From positions 62,001-126,000 of the forward strand of contig JAAXTM010000006.1 of assembly GCA_013336525.1 (NCBI GenBank): 64,000 bases of DNA. Reading direction: 5' to 3'. This DNA is from Geobacteraceae bacterium (lineage in GTDB: Bacteria > Desulfobacterota > Desulfuromonadia > Geobacterales > Pseudopelobacteraceae). The notes beneath the pieces were generated by a model, which saw only the letters and a program-made list of their open reading frames with translations, ran no database searches and was not told where the DNA came from. Position numbers and translations under genes: made by a program. Of this stretch, positions 1-13,091 are shown in pieces; position 1 is the first letter of the stretch, and each line of letters starts with the position of its first letter.

Positions 1-55
1 CAACCGCGCCGTTGTTGAATGGGGTGACTATTGCGACAATGCTTCCTTTGAACAT
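1..55 (-). CDS. dapA: 4-hydroxy-tetrahydrodipicolinate synthase, N-terminus only (runs off window)
   Basis: Reverse strand from 55 reads MFKGSIVAIVTPFNNGAV, the DapA N-terminus, preceded by AGGAGG RBS. Confidence 0.85.
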   Translation of the reverse strand, partial: MFKGSIVAIVTPFNNGAV

Positions 56-204
56 AATGAGAATACCTCCTGGTTGAATTTACAGAAAACGGCGACGTTT
101 TGCTGCCTTTTGGCAGAAAAACGGCACAAATTTATGAAAAAGTGGACATTCATAGCACAGATTAACGCGGGAAGTCAAAAACTATGGAGAACTTTTTTCC
201 TCTT

Positions 205-1209
205 TTACCCTGCCTCGGCGACGGAAACGCCGTTGCGGCCGGCAGCCTTAGCGCGGTACAGAGCCGCATCGGCCCGCTTCAGCAGTGCCTCATCGCTATC
301 ATCACTGCAAGCTTCGGCAACCCCGATTGAAAGCGTCATGGAAAGCGTAGTAGAATCAAGAATAAAGCGGCTTGCCCGCACCTCTTCACAAAGTTTCCAG
401 GCAACTTCCGTTGCCGCCTTAGCGTCAGTCTTGATCAGGATAACCGCATATTCATCGCCACCAAACCGCGCAAGAAAATCACTGCCACGCAAAGAAGCTT
501 TTATCTTCAGAGCAACCCCTTTTAAAACCCGGTCACCGGCCGGATGCCCGTAAGAATCATTGATAATCTTAAAATCATCAAGATCGATCATCATAAGAGA
601 AAAAGGGTCACCGTACCTTTTACGTAGAGCTATCATCTCATTGAGTTTTTCATCGAAATAGCTTCGGTTTGCAAGTTGGGTCAAGCCATCAATCCGCACT
701 GCTGTGCGAAGGTCCTCAATCTGGAGCTGCTGTTCTGTCAGTACCGTACGGGAAATGGCCAGTTCGCTCTTCAAAACAGCATTGCTTAAAATCACACGAT
801 CAATTTCCGCCATTAAAAGTGAGTGAGCATCCCTTAAATCCGCCGGCAACTCCAGGGTGTTTATTGTACTTTTCACATCAACAAGCACAAGAGAAGAATC
901 ACTGGCAGCTTTTTCAGTCCGCTGAATATTTGTCGCCATAATCAGCATGACATTCCTGATCGCTTGTGCAGAATCGTACAAACTCTGTTCGCGTGGATCT
1001 ACCGGCGGCTGAGCGGCCTCGCTCTCATCCATCTCTTCGTCTGTCTCTGAAGACCTGCGGAGAACCCTTGGCAACATTGAAAACAATCGCCCTACCCCGC
1101 TAAAGAGGTTAAACTCTTCACCGGAGTTGATTTTACCGACAACAAAAAGAATCAGCATGCCGGCTATCAGGCCGGATCCAAACACAAGGAGATATGCTGT
1201 AATGCTCAC
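205..1209 (-). CDS. GGDEF-domain diguanylate cyclase with N-terminal TM segment
   Basis: RxGGDEY motif with upstream RGSD I-site; GTG start at 1209 (VSITAYLLVFGSG...) with AGGAGG RBS preferred over the longer listed ORF start. Confidence 0.88.
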   Translation of the reverse strand: MSITAYLLVFGSGLIAGMLILFVVGKINSGEEFNLFSGVGRLFSMLPRVLRRSSETDEEMDESEAAQPPVDPREQSLYDSAQAIRNVMLIMATNIQRTEKAASDSSLVLVDVKSTINTLELPADLRDAHSLLMAEIDRVILSNAVLKSELAISRTVLTEQQLQIEDLRTAVRIDGLTQLANRSYFDEKLNEMIALRKRYGDPFSLMMIDLDDFKIINDSYGHPAGDRVLKGVALKIKASLRGSDFLARFGGDEYAVILIKTDAKAATEVAWKLCEEVRASRFILDSTTLSMTLSIGVAEACSDDSDEALLKRADAALYRAKAAGRNGVSVAEAG

Positions 1210-1313
1210 TATAAAGACCTCCTGAACTAAAAACTTTTGGCAATCTATTGTAATCGTTCTTGTCAGAGTATCAAGAACTTTGTACAACACAAGTGAAAAC
1301 AAAGGAGTAACTG

Positions 1314-1883
1314 ATGACTGAAGAACTGAACCGCTGTCCATGGTGCGGTAACGATACACTTTACCGCGACTATCACGATCATGAATGGGGGGTGCCGCTT
1401 CATGACGACACACGCCTGTTTGAGATGCTGACTCTTGAGGGGGCGCAAGCCGGGTTGTCCTGGCTTACTGTCCTGAGAAAACGGGAGGGTTACCGCCGTG
1501 CCTTTGCAGGATTTGACATTCAAACAGTCGCGAATTTCAGTGATGAGGACGTCGCCAGACTTCTGGCTGATTCCTCTATTATCCGTAACCGCCTTAAAAT
1601 TGCTTCAACCATTAGCAATGCCAAGGCAGTGATGGAGGTGCAGAATCACCACGGAAGTTTTAACAGTTATCTCTGGAGTTTTGTAGACGGAGTACCGATC
1701 GTCAACCAACGGAAAACAATGGGTGAAGTCCCTGCCAGCACACCGCTTTCAGATACCATGAGCAGGGAGTTGAAGCGCATCGGCTTCCGCTTTGTCGGGA
1801 CAACCATCTGTTATGCCTTCATGCAGGCAACCGGAATGGTCAATGACCACCTTACCGGCTGTTTCTGCCATGGCAGAAACTAA
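1314..1883 (+). CDS. tag: DNA-3-methyladenine glycosylase I
   Basis: RCPWCGNDTLYRDYHDHEWGVPLHDD...GAQAGLSWLTVLRKR signature. Confidence 0.95.
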   Translation: MTEELNRCPWCGNDTLYRDYHDHEWGVPLHDDTRLFEMLTLEGAQAGLSWLTVLRKREGYRRAFAGFDIQTVANFSDEDVARLLADSSIIRNRLKIASTISNAKAVMEVQNHHGSFNSYLWSFVDGVPIVNQRKTMGEVPASTPLSDTMSRELKRIGFRFVGTTICYAFMQATGMVNDHLTGCFCHGRN

Positions 1884-2132
1884 TGAGTTTACGCCCATAA
1901 GCTCCGGACGTGAAACTGTTGGTTTCCGTTCTGGAAAGCGGGGATTTTTTCTCCTGGCAAGGAAATCCAGAGTTTGCGCGGAGGCGTACATTGGTACGCC
2001 GCACAAGCAAAGTTGAAGATTGACGCCGACAGGGGGGAAAAGCATCCTTTCCGGACGGAAACTAATGATAAATCACTCCCATCAGCCCGCAAGACATGCT
2101 ACAGTTATACAATTTTAAATAGAGGATCGTTC

Positions 2133-2747
2133 ATGCTTATCCCCAACACATCCCCGACTTTTCTCCCTTGGGAGGATAATGACCCCGCTCCGTCGTGGAG
2201 CGAAATATTTGGCAACGACAATCCCATAGCGCTTGAAATAGGGTGCGGCGTCGGCGATTTTATCGTCCAGATGGCTGTTCTGCACCCCGATCTTAATTTT
2301 ATTGCGCTTGATTTTTACAACAAGGGATGCATAAAAACCTGCAAGCGGATCGACACGAGCGGACTCACAAATGTGCGGGTATTGCGAGCCGAGGCACGCA
2401 GCTTCATCGAAGCCTGCATACCGGCTGAAACACTGAGAATGGTTGTCATCAACTGCCCTGACCCATGGCCCAAACTGCGCCACCGGAAAAGGCGCCTCGT
2501 CAACACCGGATTTGTTGCCGACCTTTCACGCTTCATGGAGCCGGAAGCCGATTTTTATTTTGCTACCGATTTTGTTGACTACGGCCTGGACGTCGCCGAG
2601 TTTATGGCTGAACAGAGCGGATTCTCCAACCAACTCAAACCTGACACTTTTCGTCATCACCTGGAAAAATATCCGGTTTCAAAATACATGCGCCGGTTCC
2701 TGGATATGGGACAACCGATTTATTACGTTCATTACAGGAAAAATTAG
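2133..2747 (+). CDS. trmB: tRNA (guanine-N7-)-methyltransferase
   Basis: [26 protein letters not shown] motifs; start placed at MLIPNTSP. Confidence 0.93.
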   Translation: MLIPNTSPTFLPWEDNDPAPSWSEIFGNDNPIALEIGCGVGDFIVQMAVLHPDLNFIALDFYNKGCIKTCKRIDTSGLTNVRVLRAEARSFIEACIPAETLRMVVINCPDPWPKLRHRKRRLVNTGFVADLSRFMEPEADFYFATDFVDYGLDVAEFMAEQSGFSNQLKPDTFRHHLEKYPVSKYMRRFLDMGQPIYYVHYRKN

Positions 2748-2768
2748 AATCACTGGCTGGGGGAAATC

Positions 2769-3116
2769 ATGGACGAACATACCGACTGCAAGGGGCTCAG
2801 TTTTTTCAAACCGCGTGGAGCAACGATGCGGAGCGAGGTACGCGTCATCAAGTTAATTCTGTCAGGATGGCTTATTGCTATTGTCGGGTTTCAGCTCTTT
2901 GCATATTTTCTGGAAGCTGGCTACTCCGAACTGCTGCTCTCTGATCTGGTTTTTTTTAACCTGCCGATTCAATTTTGGCTGAGCGGCCAACTGCTGCCGC
3001 TCTGGTTCATCATTCTCTGCGGACTGTTTAATTTCTGGATGGACCGCCACACAACCAAACCTACAGAAGGATCTCTCCGTTTTCGCTTGAAGCCGGTTAA
3101 AAAGGAGGACAACTAA
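2769..3116 (+). CDS. DUF4212-like small subunit associated with sodium:solute symporter
   Basis: Two TM helices, directly upstream of SSS symporter; DUF4212-like composition. Confidence 0.6.
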   Translation: MDEHTDCKGLSFFKPRGATMRSEVRVIKLILSGWLIAIVGFQLFAYFLEAGYSELLLSDLVFFNLPIQFWLSGQLLPLWFIILCGLFNFWMDRHTTKPTEGSLRFRLKPVKKEDN

Positions 3117-4646
3117 ATGGCATACGGTATGATGCAGCTTGTACCAATGGCTATTGTGGCAGGCATATTTGTACTCTTTATTTTTTCAGGGCTGCGCAAT
3201 CGCAGCAAACAGAACTCAGAGTACGGATTCAGCGGCAACTATTCCGGCCGAGTCGGCATAGGAGCCGGCATTGCCAGCAACTGGATGAGTGCCGCCAGTT
3301 TTATGGGTCTGGCCGGCGTGTTTTATCTGAAGGGCTATTTCGCCATGGCCTACGTAGTCGGATGGACCGGAGGCTATGTCCTGCTGCTGGTGCTGATGGC
3401 TACACAGATCAGACGTTTTGGAAAATTTACGGCACCCGATTTTGTCGGTTTCCGCTATGAATCTGACGCAGCCCGCACCTTGGCGGCACTTATTTCAATC
3501 ATCATCGCGATCATTTACTGCGTCGCCCAATTTCGAGGCATCGCCCTGCTGGTCTCCTGGCTGTTCGGCATCGCTTATATCCCGGCAGTCGTAATCGGGA
3601 CTTCACTGCTTGTGTCACACGTAGTTGTATCAGGCGCCATGGGAGTAGCACGCAACCAGAAACTGCAATATTTTGTATTGATCATTACCTTTATTTTGCC
3701 GTTGATGCTTTTGACCCGAAAGCTGGGATATTTCTGGATATTACCCCAGTTCGGCTACGGGGCTGCCATCGGGGAGCTGCAGCAGCAATTCGGCCTTAAC
3801 TGGTCAGAACCATTTGCAAAAACATCCCTGTTCGAGTGGTTTGCACTCTGCTTTACGTTGATGTTCGGTACCGCCGGACTACCGCACGTATTATCCCGCT
3901 TCTACATGGTCCCAGGAATTCGGGACGCACGCTGGGGGGTAGTCTGGGGTTTATTCTTTATTGCTCTGATCTACTGGTCGGCGCCGGCTTACGGTGTACT
4001 TGCCAGGCTTTTTGAAGCACGGAACGGCCTGGCACTCAATACTGGCAGCGCCGATGCCGTCGACATGATTGTACTCTCTGCAGCTGGTCTGGGTGGGCTG
4101 CCCCTCTGGGCGTTAGGCCTTCTGGCCGCCGGCGGCATGAGCGCCGCTTTTTCAACAGCAGCCGGGCTATTGATGACCGGATCTGCTTCCTTTTCATATG
4201 ACATTTATCCTCGCCTGATCCGGCCTGGCGCCTCTGACCGTGACAAGGTCTTTGCCGCAAAAGGCTTCTTCCTGATCTTGGCCGCGGCAGTTATGGTACT
4301 GACCTTTCAGCCGCTGGGAATGATCGCCGAGATTGCCGCCTTTGCCTTTGCCTTGGCCGGCAACACCATATTTCCGGCCTTCCTCCTTGGGATATGGTGG
4401 CCAAGAGCCAATGCTGCCGGCGTCATCTGTGGCATGCTGACCGGTCTGTTCATAAGTTTTGCCTCTCTCTTGGTCGGCGACTGGCTGCCATTCATCTCAC
4501 AACTGTTCCCGCTAACGTCGTCCGCCTTTATCGGTGCACCACTTGTCATGGCTGTCATGATTGTCACATCATTACTTACCGCACCACCATCTGCGGCCAT
4601 TCGGCTCTTTATAAGCCGTAATGTGCATGACTCTCCGGTCGATTAA
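3117..4646 (+). CDS. sodium:solute symporter family protein
   Basis: SSS-family membrane protein: ASNWMSAASFMGLAGVFYLKGY, AAGGMSAAFSTAAGLLMT. Confidence 0.9.
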   Translation: MAYGMMQLVPMAIVAGIFVLFIFSGLRNRSKQNSEYGFSGNYSGRVGIGAGIASNWMSAASFMGLAGVFYLKGYFAMAYVVGWTGGYVLLLVLMATQIRRFGKFTAPDFVGFRYESDAARTLAALISIIIAIIYCVAQFRGIALLVSWLFGIAYIPAVVIGTSLLVSHVVVSGAMGVARNQKLQYFVLIITFILPLMLLTRKLGYFWILPQFGYGAAIGELQQQFGLNWSEPFAKTSLFEWFALCFTLMFGTAGLPHVLSRFYMVPGIRDARWGVVWGLFFIALIYWSAPAYGVLARLFEARNGLALNTGSADAVDMIVLSAAGLGGLPLWALGLLAAGGMSAAFSTAAGLLMTGSASFSYDIYPRLIRPGASDRDKVFAAKGFFLILAAAVMVLTFQPLGMIAEIAAFAFALAGNTIFPAFLLGIWWPRANAAGVICGMLTGLFISFASLLVGDWLPFISQLFPLTSSAFIGAPLVMAVMIVTSLLTAPPSAAIRLFISRNVHDSPVD

Positions 4647-5878
4647 TGGACATCCTTTTATCTACAAAAGGCGGTGACATCACCGCCAGGCGTGCGGTTG
4701 AAGATTTTGCCGCTGAATACAGACAGTCCCTGCTGGATCAGGCTGTTTCAGATAGCAGGGGCAGCTCTGAAAGCGTTTTTGCGGAGACACTTGCGGCCGT
4801 TGAAAACACCATCGCCATGCATCAAAATCTGCTGAAGAGCTTGAACAGTCTCATTGAAAAAGTTGAGACAGCTTCTCCTGACTCACTAAAAGAAATAACC
4901 GGTGCTTTCTACAGCGAGCTATATCGTCATTTTGGGCATTTCAGTTCGGCTCCGGCATTCTATCAACTGAGCATGGACTTTTTGCAGCGGCTAAGCGCCG
5001 CCATCATTGCCCAGGCGACGGACCAGCTCGGCCTGTTTGCCCGTCATCTGCCCGAGATGACGCTGATAGCGATAGGCCCGGCCGGACGCTGCGAATATTC
5101 GCCATTTTGTCCACTGCAGCTGCTGCTTGTCCATGGAGAAGTTGCAGAGTCTCAACTCCAGACCATTGATCTGTTCTGCCATGCCCTTCATAGCGGATTT
5201 GAAGAGACCGGACTGTTTATTGATCCGGCAGTCACTCCGCGCAGTACAATCTGGAGGGGAACGCTGCTGCAGTGGCAGCAACGTTGTGAAGATGGACTCC
5301 GCCCGCATGCAGATGAGGAATTAATCAATCTGTGCCGCCTTGTTGACCAATACCCTCTCCGCCCTGCAGAGGGTTTTGCCATAGAGCTGAAGAAGATCAG
5401 CACTGCTGCCCTGAGCAGAAACCGGCCGGCACAGGCAAATCTGATTGAACGGATGAAATCCCTTTCGAACGGCCTTGGCCTCATGGGAAGACTGAAGCTG
5501 GAGCGCAGCGGACGTGGGCAGGGGCAGTTCAGACTGCTTGATCATGGCCTGCTGCCGCTTTCTGCAGCTTTATCCGCGCTGGCCCTGATAAAGGGAAGCG
5601 CAGCCGTTTCCAGCTGCGAAAGAATTCATGACCTGCTTAAAAAGCGTGAACTCGACGTCGAACTGGCGGAGCGCATGATGACCACCTGGCATAGCCTGCA
5701 TGGCTTACGACTGCAGCGGGAGCAATCTTTTCAAATTGAGCACCATGCCAACGAGACTTTATTTTTGAACCCGAATGAGCTGACTGCTGAACAGCGGCAG
5801 TCACTTGAAAAAACCCTTGAATCAGTTGCAATCATTCAGCGTCATGTTGAAATTGTTTTCTCCGGAATGAGGGAATAG
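4646..5878 (+). CDS. putative nucleotidyltransferase substrate-binding (DUF294-like) protein
   Basis: IGPAGRCEYSPFCPLQLLLVHG resembles GlnD-like/DUF294 signature; overlaps stop of symporter gene. Confidence 0.7.
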   Translation: MDILLSTKGGDITARRAVEDFAAEYRQSLLDQAVSDSRGSSESVFAETLAAVENTIAMHQNLLKSLNSLIEKVETASPDSLKEITGAFYSELYRHFGHFSSAPAFYQLSMDFLQRLSAAIIAQATDQLGLFARHLPEMTLIAIGPAGRCEYSPFCPLQLLLVHGEVAESQLQTIDLFCHALHSGFEETGLFIDPAVTPRSTIWRGTLLQWQQRCEDGLRPHADEELINLCRLVDQYPLRPAEGFAIELKKISTAALSRNRPAQANLIERMKSLSNGLGLMGRLKLERSGRGQGQFRLLDHGLLPLSAALSALALIKGSAAVSSCERIHDLLKKRELDVELAERMMTTWHSLHGLRLQREQSFQIEHHANETLFLNPNELTAEQRQSLEKTLESVAIIQRHVEIVFSGMRE

Positions 5879-5884
5879 CGAACC

Positions 5885-6730
5885 ATGATTTTATCGCTTT
5901 CAAGTGGAAGTCTTTTTACCCTGCCGCTGCAAAGGGTTTTCGAACTGGCTGCTGAATCCGGGTACGACGGGCTTGAGCTGATTATAAATCAGGATTTTCA
6001 GAGAGTTAACGCCGCAAAGCTGGTGCGTTCACTTCAGGAGATTGCAACGATCCATTCCATTCATGCCCCGTTTATGGAGCTGGATGGCTGGGGTGGACCT
6101 ATTGACTCTCTTAAACGTTCAATTGAACTGGCGGCTGAATGTGACATCCCGCTGGTTAATTTCCATCCCCCTTCCTGGATGGGATTAGAAGTTGGCTTCT
6201 GGCGCTGGCTCTACAGCATACACGACTATCAGAACGAGCTTGGGCTGGGCGGGAAAGTAGCCGTTGCAATGGAGAATATGCCGTGGGTCGGGAAGTGGAA
6301 GATCAACCCTAATATTCTCTCAAACATGCAGCGGATGGTTGATTTTATCAGGGACCACAACCTGTACATGACATTCGACTGCACCCATATAGGGTCGGGG
6401 AAAACCGACTTTATCAACGACTTCTTTCTTTGTTACGACTCTGACCGCATTCTTAATATCCATTTTTCAGACTATGGACATGGACGCGAGCATCTGCTTC
6501 CAGGGCATGGGATCCTGCCGCTTACCCGATTCCTTAACCACCTGCGCAGCACTGAGTATCAAAGCACTGTCACACTGGAACTCGACCCTAGGGAGCTTCC
6601 CAAGGCGGAACATAATATCCTTGAAAGCCTGAAGGATATACTCTCCTTCCTGCGCAAGGAGACAACTCTCCAGACAGACTCTCAGCGCCAGTATACTCAG
6701 GAAACAATTCAGATAACTTCAAATCAATAA
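5885..6730 (+). CDS. sugar phosphate isomerase/epimerase family (xylose isomerase-like TIM barrel)
   Basis: ESGYDGLELIIN, HAPFMELDGWG, TFDCTHIG, HFSDYGHGREHLLPGHG. Confidence 0.82.
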   Translation: MILSLSSGSLFTLPLQRVFELAAESGYDGLELIINQDFQRVNAAKLVRSLQEIATIHSIHAPFMELDGWGGPIDSLKRSIELAAECDIPLVNFHPPSWMGLEVGFWRWLYSIHDYQNELGLGGKVAVAMENMPWVGKWKINPNILSNMQRMVDFIRDHNLYMTFDCTHIGSGKTDFINDFFLCYDSDRILNIHFSDYGHGREHLLPGHGILPLTRFLNHLRSTEYQSTVTLELDPRELPKAEHNILESLKDILSFLRKETTLQTDSQRQYTQETIQITSNQ

Positions 6731-6786
6731 GCTATCATATTCCATGAGCCTGGCAACAATATCGCAGATTGAAATGACCTATTTCC

Positions 6787-7638
6787 ATGCCCGATAAATA
6801 TATTGAAAAAAAGTTTCTCTATTTAATTATCGTCTCTCTCCTTCTGCACATGGGAGTGTTTGCAGGGCTTTATTATTTTCCTGCATTACCAAAAGAACTT
6901 CCCAAAGAGCCGGTTTTTATAGATTTACAACAGATGCCCGAATTAAAACAACCAATTGAACCGCATCAGCAGGAGACTAAGCGGCGTTCCGAACAACGCA
7001 TCAGAGTCCCTAAAGAGAGTGCTCCTCGCGGTGATGCACCACAAGATATCCAGGCTATTAAAAAGCAGGCTGTTCCACCAACCGAACGACAATCCTCACC
7101 AGGCGCCAAAACCAGCCCACCGTCCCAGGCCGCACAAAGACAGCCTCCTGTCGCTCCAGGCTCTTCTGCTGCAAGCCTGTTGAAACCAAAACAACCGACA
7201 ATGCAGCAACAACCGTCCGTACAGAACCTTTTCCCGGGAGCCAGCCGTTTGGCAAAACTGGAAGATAGCTATCGGCGCAAGTTTGAAAACGACATCGCTG
7301 ATGGCGACACACGCTTTCTAAACAGTGATGATATCGTATTCGGTTCTTTCCTGCGCCGCTTCGAAGGAGCTGTCTATGGTGTATGGCGCTACCCGCAGGA
7401 AGCCGCTATGAGAGGGATAGAAGGGATCACGCCGGTCAGGATCACCTTCAATCGGCAGGGTGAAATCACCAAGGTACAGCAACTTGAAAGCTCCGGCGCC
7501 CGTATACTGGACGAAGAGGTGCTGCGCACCCTAAGGGCCATCGGACCGGTGGGCGGCTTTCCCAAAGGATATGACAAGGATGAGTTCCATTTGATCGCGT
7601 TTTTTCAGTATGGCGGAGCAAGAAGGTCGTTAAGGTGA
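6787..7638 (+). CDS. TonB family protein (energy transducer)
   Basis: N-terminal TM, Pro/Gln-rich linker, C-terminal TonB fold ([28 protein letters not shown]). Confidence 0.85.
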   Translation: MPDKYIEKKFLYLIIVSLLLHMGVFAGLYYFPALPKELPKEPVFIDLQQMPELKQPIEPHQQETKRRSEQRIRVPKESAPRGDAPQDIQAIKKQAVPPTERQSSPGAKTSPPSQAAQRQPPVAPGSSAASLLKPKQPTMQQQPSVQNLFPGASRLAKLEDSYRRKFENDIADGDTRFLNSDDIVFGSFLRRFEGAVYGVWRYPQEAAMRGIEGITPVRITFNRQGEITKVQQLESSGARILDEEVLRTLRAIGPVGGFPKGYDKDEFHLIAFFQYGGARRSLR

Positions 7639-9041
7639 ACAAGATCAATGGCTTCCTGATATCCGCTCCGCAAAGCGGCAGCGGCAAGACAACGGTCAGC
7701 CTGGCGATAATGGCGGCACTCGTGCGGCGGGGTCTGAGCGTATCGCCCTTCAAATGCGGACCCGATTTTATTGACCCGGGTTATCACCGCCTGGTAACCG
7801 GCCGTCCTTCGATTAACCTCGATGGCTGGATGTGCGGTGAGACGTTTGTACGTGAGACTTTTCTTGCCAATCTGGACAGCCGGTCAATCGCTGTCATTGA
7901 AGGAGCGATGGGGCTTTTTGACGGCATCGGCGCATCTTCCAAGGAAGGTAGCAGCGCCCAGATTTCTTCCATTACAGGGGCGCCGGTTGTTTTAGTCGTT
8001 AATGCACGCGGCATGGCGGCCAGCGCTGCGGCGCTGGTCAAAGGCTTTGCCGGCTTTGACCCACAGGTCAGGCTGGCGGGTGTAATCTTCAACAACGTCG
8101 GCAGTGACAGTCATGCTGCACTTCTCAAGGAAGCACTGGCCTGTCATTGCCCGGATATTTTCTGCTTTGGCTGTATCCCCCGCGATGAGTCGCTGGTTAT
8201 CCCTTCGCGCCACCTGGGATTGACAACGGCGGAAGACAACCCGCTTTCTGACGATTTTATCGGGCGACTGGCAGATAGTGCCGAACGTTTTCTGGATCTT
8301 GAACAACTGGCTGAACTGGCCTTTAATTCCCCCCAAACGGCTGACAAGCCACAGGTAATCAGGAATATCGAGCCGTGTGTCCGTATCGCTGTTGCCCGCG
8401 ACCCCGCGTTCTGCTTCATGTACGAGGACAATCTGCGCCTGCTGCGCGAAGCCGGAGCTGAACTCACTTTTTTTTCGCCGCTTAACGATGCCGCACTGCC
8501 GACCGACATCCATGGCATCTATCTGCCTGGCGGCTATCCCGAGCTGTATGCCGCGGAACTGGCCAAGAATGTTGCCATGAAAAATTCCATCCGTGCAGCT
8601 GTCGCTGAGGATATGCCGGTTTATGCGGAGTGTGGCGGTTTTGTATACCTCACCGAAGGGATTGACGCTTCTGACAATCAATTATCTGCAGATTTTGCGG
8701 GTGTTTTTCCGGTACGCTGCCGGATGCTGCCACGCAGGAAGGCGCTTGGCTATCGACAGGTAGAGCTGGCAGGTGATGTCTCCGTCGGCGCTGCAGGAAC
8801 TGTGATCCGGGGCCATGAGTTTCACTACTCTGATATAGGCACAATGCCAGGAGAGATTGAGCTTTGTTACCAGGTGTCACGGCAGGGGGTTATATTAGGG
8901 GCAGAGGGCTTCCGAATTAAAAACTGTCTTGCTTCATATATTCATCTGCATTTTGGAAGTAACCTGGAAATCGCCGGAACTTTTGTGGCCGCATGCAAAG
9001 GGAAACTTTCCCGCTCTAAACACGCAGGAAACGACATCTAA
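7635..9041 (+). CDS. cbiA: cobyrinate a,c-diamide synthase
   Basis: [50 protein letters not shown]. Confidence 0.92.
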   Translation: MNKINGFLISAPQSGSGKTTVSLAIMAALVRRGLSVSPFKCGPDFIDPGYHRLVTGRPSINLDGWMCGETFVRETFLANLDSRSIAVIEGAMGLFDGIGASSKEGSSAQISSITGAPVVLVVNARGMAASAAALVKGFAGFDPQVRLAGVIFNNVGSDSHAALLKEALACHCPDIFCFGCIPRDESLVIPSRHLGLTTAEDNPLSDDFIGRLADSAERFLDLEQLAELAFNSPQTADKPQVIRNIEPCVRIAVARDPAFCFMYEDNLRLLREAGAELTFFSPLNDAALPTDIHGIYLPGGYPELYAAELAKNVAMKNSIRAAVAEDMPVYAECGGFVYLTEGIDASDNQLSADFAGVFPVRCRMLPRRKALGYRQVELAGDVSVGAAGTVIRGHEFHYSDIGTMPGEIELCYQVSRQGVILGAEGFRIKNCLASYIHLHFGSNLEIAGTFVAACKGKLSRSKHAGNDI

Positions 9042-9043
9042 TA

Positions 9044-9132
9044 CCAATTTCAAATCAAAGATGAAATCAAGGAGGCGAGGATTGAGGTGCCGAAGACGAG
9101 CCAACGATGATAGCGCTTTGATTTGAAATTGG
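9044..9132. repeat. inverted-repeat element with 17-bp perfect arms (MITE-like or terminator)
   Basis: CCAATTTCAAATCAAAG at 9044-9060 and its reverse complement CTTTGATTTGAAATTGG at 9116-9132. Confidence 0.8.
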
Positions 9133-9141
9133 AATAAGCTG

Positions 9142-10050
9142 CTATATCATGGTCATGGTATTGAATAGAATATCAACCTCACGGCTGATGGATTCATATT
9201 CCTCATCCAGATCGGAAAGAAAATGTTCCAGGCAAGCAGCCAGCGGAGCTGTCGAATACTTTACCAGAACTTCCCAGGCGTTTTCTTCTGACGGCCCCGG
9301 AATACTGGCCTGTGCGACACTGCTGGCGGTGACATGCGACAGGCAGTAAAAATCAGCCAAAGAAACGATTGCCGTCAGCAGCGGGTCCTCGGTGGCCATT
9401 TCCGAAGAGTGATGGTGAGAGATGACATCACAGTAAACGGAAGGAAAATTCCAGCGCTGCGCCAGACATAGCCCAACCTCGCAATGTGTTGTGCCGAAAA
9501 ACTCGTATTCCGCTTCGTGAGTGGTTTGGCTGGTATTACTGATGTTGGTCAGCATCAGGCCGTATTCTTCTTTGCAGTAATGCCCCAGGAAAACCTTGCC
9601 GATATCGTGGAGAATCCCCACCAAATAGGCTTTTTCAGAGTCCGGGTAGCCAACCATTGTCGATATCCGCCTGGAGATCGCTCCGACACTGAAGGAATGT
9701 ATCCAGAACATCTTCATGTCGAATGGCTGTTCCTTCTTTTTGAAACCATCTACAAAATAACTGGTCAGAATCATCTCGCGCACGCTTTTGAAACCAAGAA
9801 ACAGCAGAGCGCGTTTGACTGACACAATGGAATTGTTAGTGCGATACAATGGTGAATTTACGACTCTGATAACCCTGGCAGCCAACACCTGATCCGACAG
9901 AATCAGGTCGGCAATGTCATCCGGGGCGGCATCCTGATCTTCAAGCAGACTGACAACTTTGGAAACGATAGCGGGTATGGTCGGCAGATCGCTTATATCC
10001 TTGAAAAGCTTTCTGGCTTTTATCATCATTGCTACTTTATCCACAAACAC
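9142..10050 (-). CDS. HDOD domain-containing signalling protein
   Basis: LPTIPAIVSKVVSLLED..., HSFSVGAISR, LVGILHDIGKVFL. Confidence 0.88.
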   Translation of the reverse strand: MFVDKVAMMIKARKLFKDISDLPTIPAIVSKVVSLLEDQDAAPDDIADLILSDQVLAARVIRVVNSPLYRTNNSIVSVKRALLFLGFKSVREMILTSYFVDGFKKKEQPFDMKMFWIHSFSVGAISRRISTMVGYPDSEKAYLVGILHDIGKVFLGHYCKEEYGLMLTNISNTSQTTHEAEYEFFGTTHCEVGLCLAQRWNFPSVYCDVISHHHSSEMATEDPLLTAIVSLADFYCLSHVTASSVAQASIPGPSEENAWEVLVKYSTAPLAACLEHFLSDLDEEYESISREVDILFNTMTMI

Positions 10051-10059
10051 TCCCCTCTG

Positions 10060-13090
<3,031 letters not shown>

Positions 13091-13091
<1 letters not shown>

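Noticed and set aside
74-553. 159-aa plus-strand ORF
   Set aside because: Antisense to a convincing GGDEF gene, low-complexity Ala/Ser translation
205-1209. Hypr-type (cGAMP-making) GGDEF enzyme
   Set aside because: Selectivity position is Asp in GHPAGD, and likewise GHLCGD in the 28 kb protein, so c-di-GMP synthesis is expected
3989-4600. Several minus-strand ORFs opposite the symporter gene
   Set aside because: Antisense shadow ORFs of a high-GC coding region
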